A stretch of DNA of 32,121 nucleotides, from assembly GCA_049644345.1 (NCBI GenBank), contig JBARRS010000135.1:1-32121 (forward strand), in the 5' to 3' direction. Each line of letters opens with the position of its first letter. Positions within the stretch are counted from its first letter, which is position 1. Made by a program: the position numbers and the translations under genes. The stretch is from JBARRS01 sp049644345. GTDB taxonomy: Bacteria; Actinomycetota; Thermoleophilia; Gaiellales; Gaiellaceae. Below the pieces are notes generated by a model that made no database searches, had not been told where the DNA came from, and was given only the letters and a program-made list of their open reading frames with translations. Below are positions 31,926 to 32,121 of the stretch, piece after piece.

Positions 31926-32121
31926 CGTTCACCTCATAGTGCGCGCGCAGGTCCTCGAGCGCCCGCGCTAGCCGTGAATGGACTGTGCCGACAGGCAGCA
32001 CGAGCAGCTCGGCGATCATCGCCGGCGTGTAGCCGAGGCCGTAGCGGAGGACGACGACGACCCGCCGCTGTAGCGACAGTCGCCCCACTGCCTGGAGCAA
32101 CTCCTGGTCGGCGAGTCGCGG
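31909..32121 (-). CDS. ECF-type RNA polymerase sigma factor, C-terminal part (cut by window edge)
   Basis: Only the last 70 residues are in the window; the frame remains open to position 32121, so the gene begins outside. They form sigma region 4: LADQELLQAVGRLSLQRRVVVVLRYG, then the helix-turn-helix GYTPAMIAELLVLPVGTVHSRLARALEDLR, where LPVGTVHSRLARAL is the DNA-reading helix that contacts the -35 element. The stop overlaps the start of the candidate anti-sigma gene by 17 nt. The subgroup cannot be named without the N-terminal part. Confidence 0.88.
   Translation of the reverse strand, partial: PRLADQELLQAVGRLSLQRRVVVVLRYGLGYTPAMIAELLVLPVGTVHSRLARALEDLRAHYEVNDVERS

Overview
This window is GC-rich, densely coded chromosomal DNA that most resembles a deep-branching actinobacterium, possibly class Thermoleophilia (Gaiellales or Solirubrobacterales). 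The placement is inferred from GC-rich third codon positions, heavy use of GTG and TTG starts, gene order and protein character; no 16S gene is present. I see no insertion sequence, prophage, CRISPR array or other clear foreign DNA. Nearly everything is on the minus strand. The exceptions are a tRNA-Leu, a phosphofructokinase gene, one secreted-protein gene and rpsT.

Region 1 (56-5543, minus): a complete branched-chain amino-acid type ABC importer, transcribed livK-livH-livM-livG-livF. A perfect 13-bp hairpin separates the binding-protein gene from the permease genes. A 19-bp duplication links the end of livG to the start of livF. Region 2 (5739-6981, plus): tRNA-Leu(CAA) and a phosphofructokinase whose two donor-specificity positions are of the pyrophosphate-dependent type.

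Region 3 (7041-12998, minus): a run of six closely spaced genes in the order deoC, full-length aldehyde dehydrogenase, half-length aldehyde dehydrogenase without catalytic residues, degenerate TrpC-like TIM barrel, lipoprotein, Tat-exported DyP-like protein. The first genes fit deoxyribose catabolism: DERA makes acetaldehyde and glyceraldehyde-3-phosphate, and the dehydrogenase removes the aldehyde. The last two genes look like an extracytoplasmic pair. A small secreted protein of unknown function is divergent from deoC.

Region 4 (13738-27312, minus): a long housekeeping series, in transcription order murJ, lepA, hemW, hrcA, dnaJ, prmA, mtaB, HIT, yqeY, phoH, ybeY, a dgkA-PAP2 fusion, cdd, a CHRD-domain gene, era. 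Many junctions overlap by 1-8 nt as NTGA or TGATG. The order resembles the hrcA-dnaJ-prmA-mtaB ... phoH-ybeY-dgkA-cdd-era block of many Gram-positive bacteria. Unusual points are the dgkA-PAP2 fusion, the CHRD gene inserted before era, and apparent CTG starts for prmA and HIT.

Region 5 (27313-32121): rpsT (plus) with a terminator-like hairpin directly ahead of its start codon; then on the minus strand comEA-comEC-holA, in which ComEC lacks the usual C-terminal beta-lactamase-like domain. The window ends with an ECF-type sigma factor (cut by the window edge) overlapping a single-pass membrane protein with an external beta-propeller-like domain, a possible anti-sigma factor.

The most promising unusual items are the dgkA-PAP2 fusion, the rpsT leader, the alternative hairpins at livG/livF, the DyP-like/lipoprotein pair with its dead-enzyme neighbours, and the sigma/propeller pair. 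None amounts to proof of a new system.
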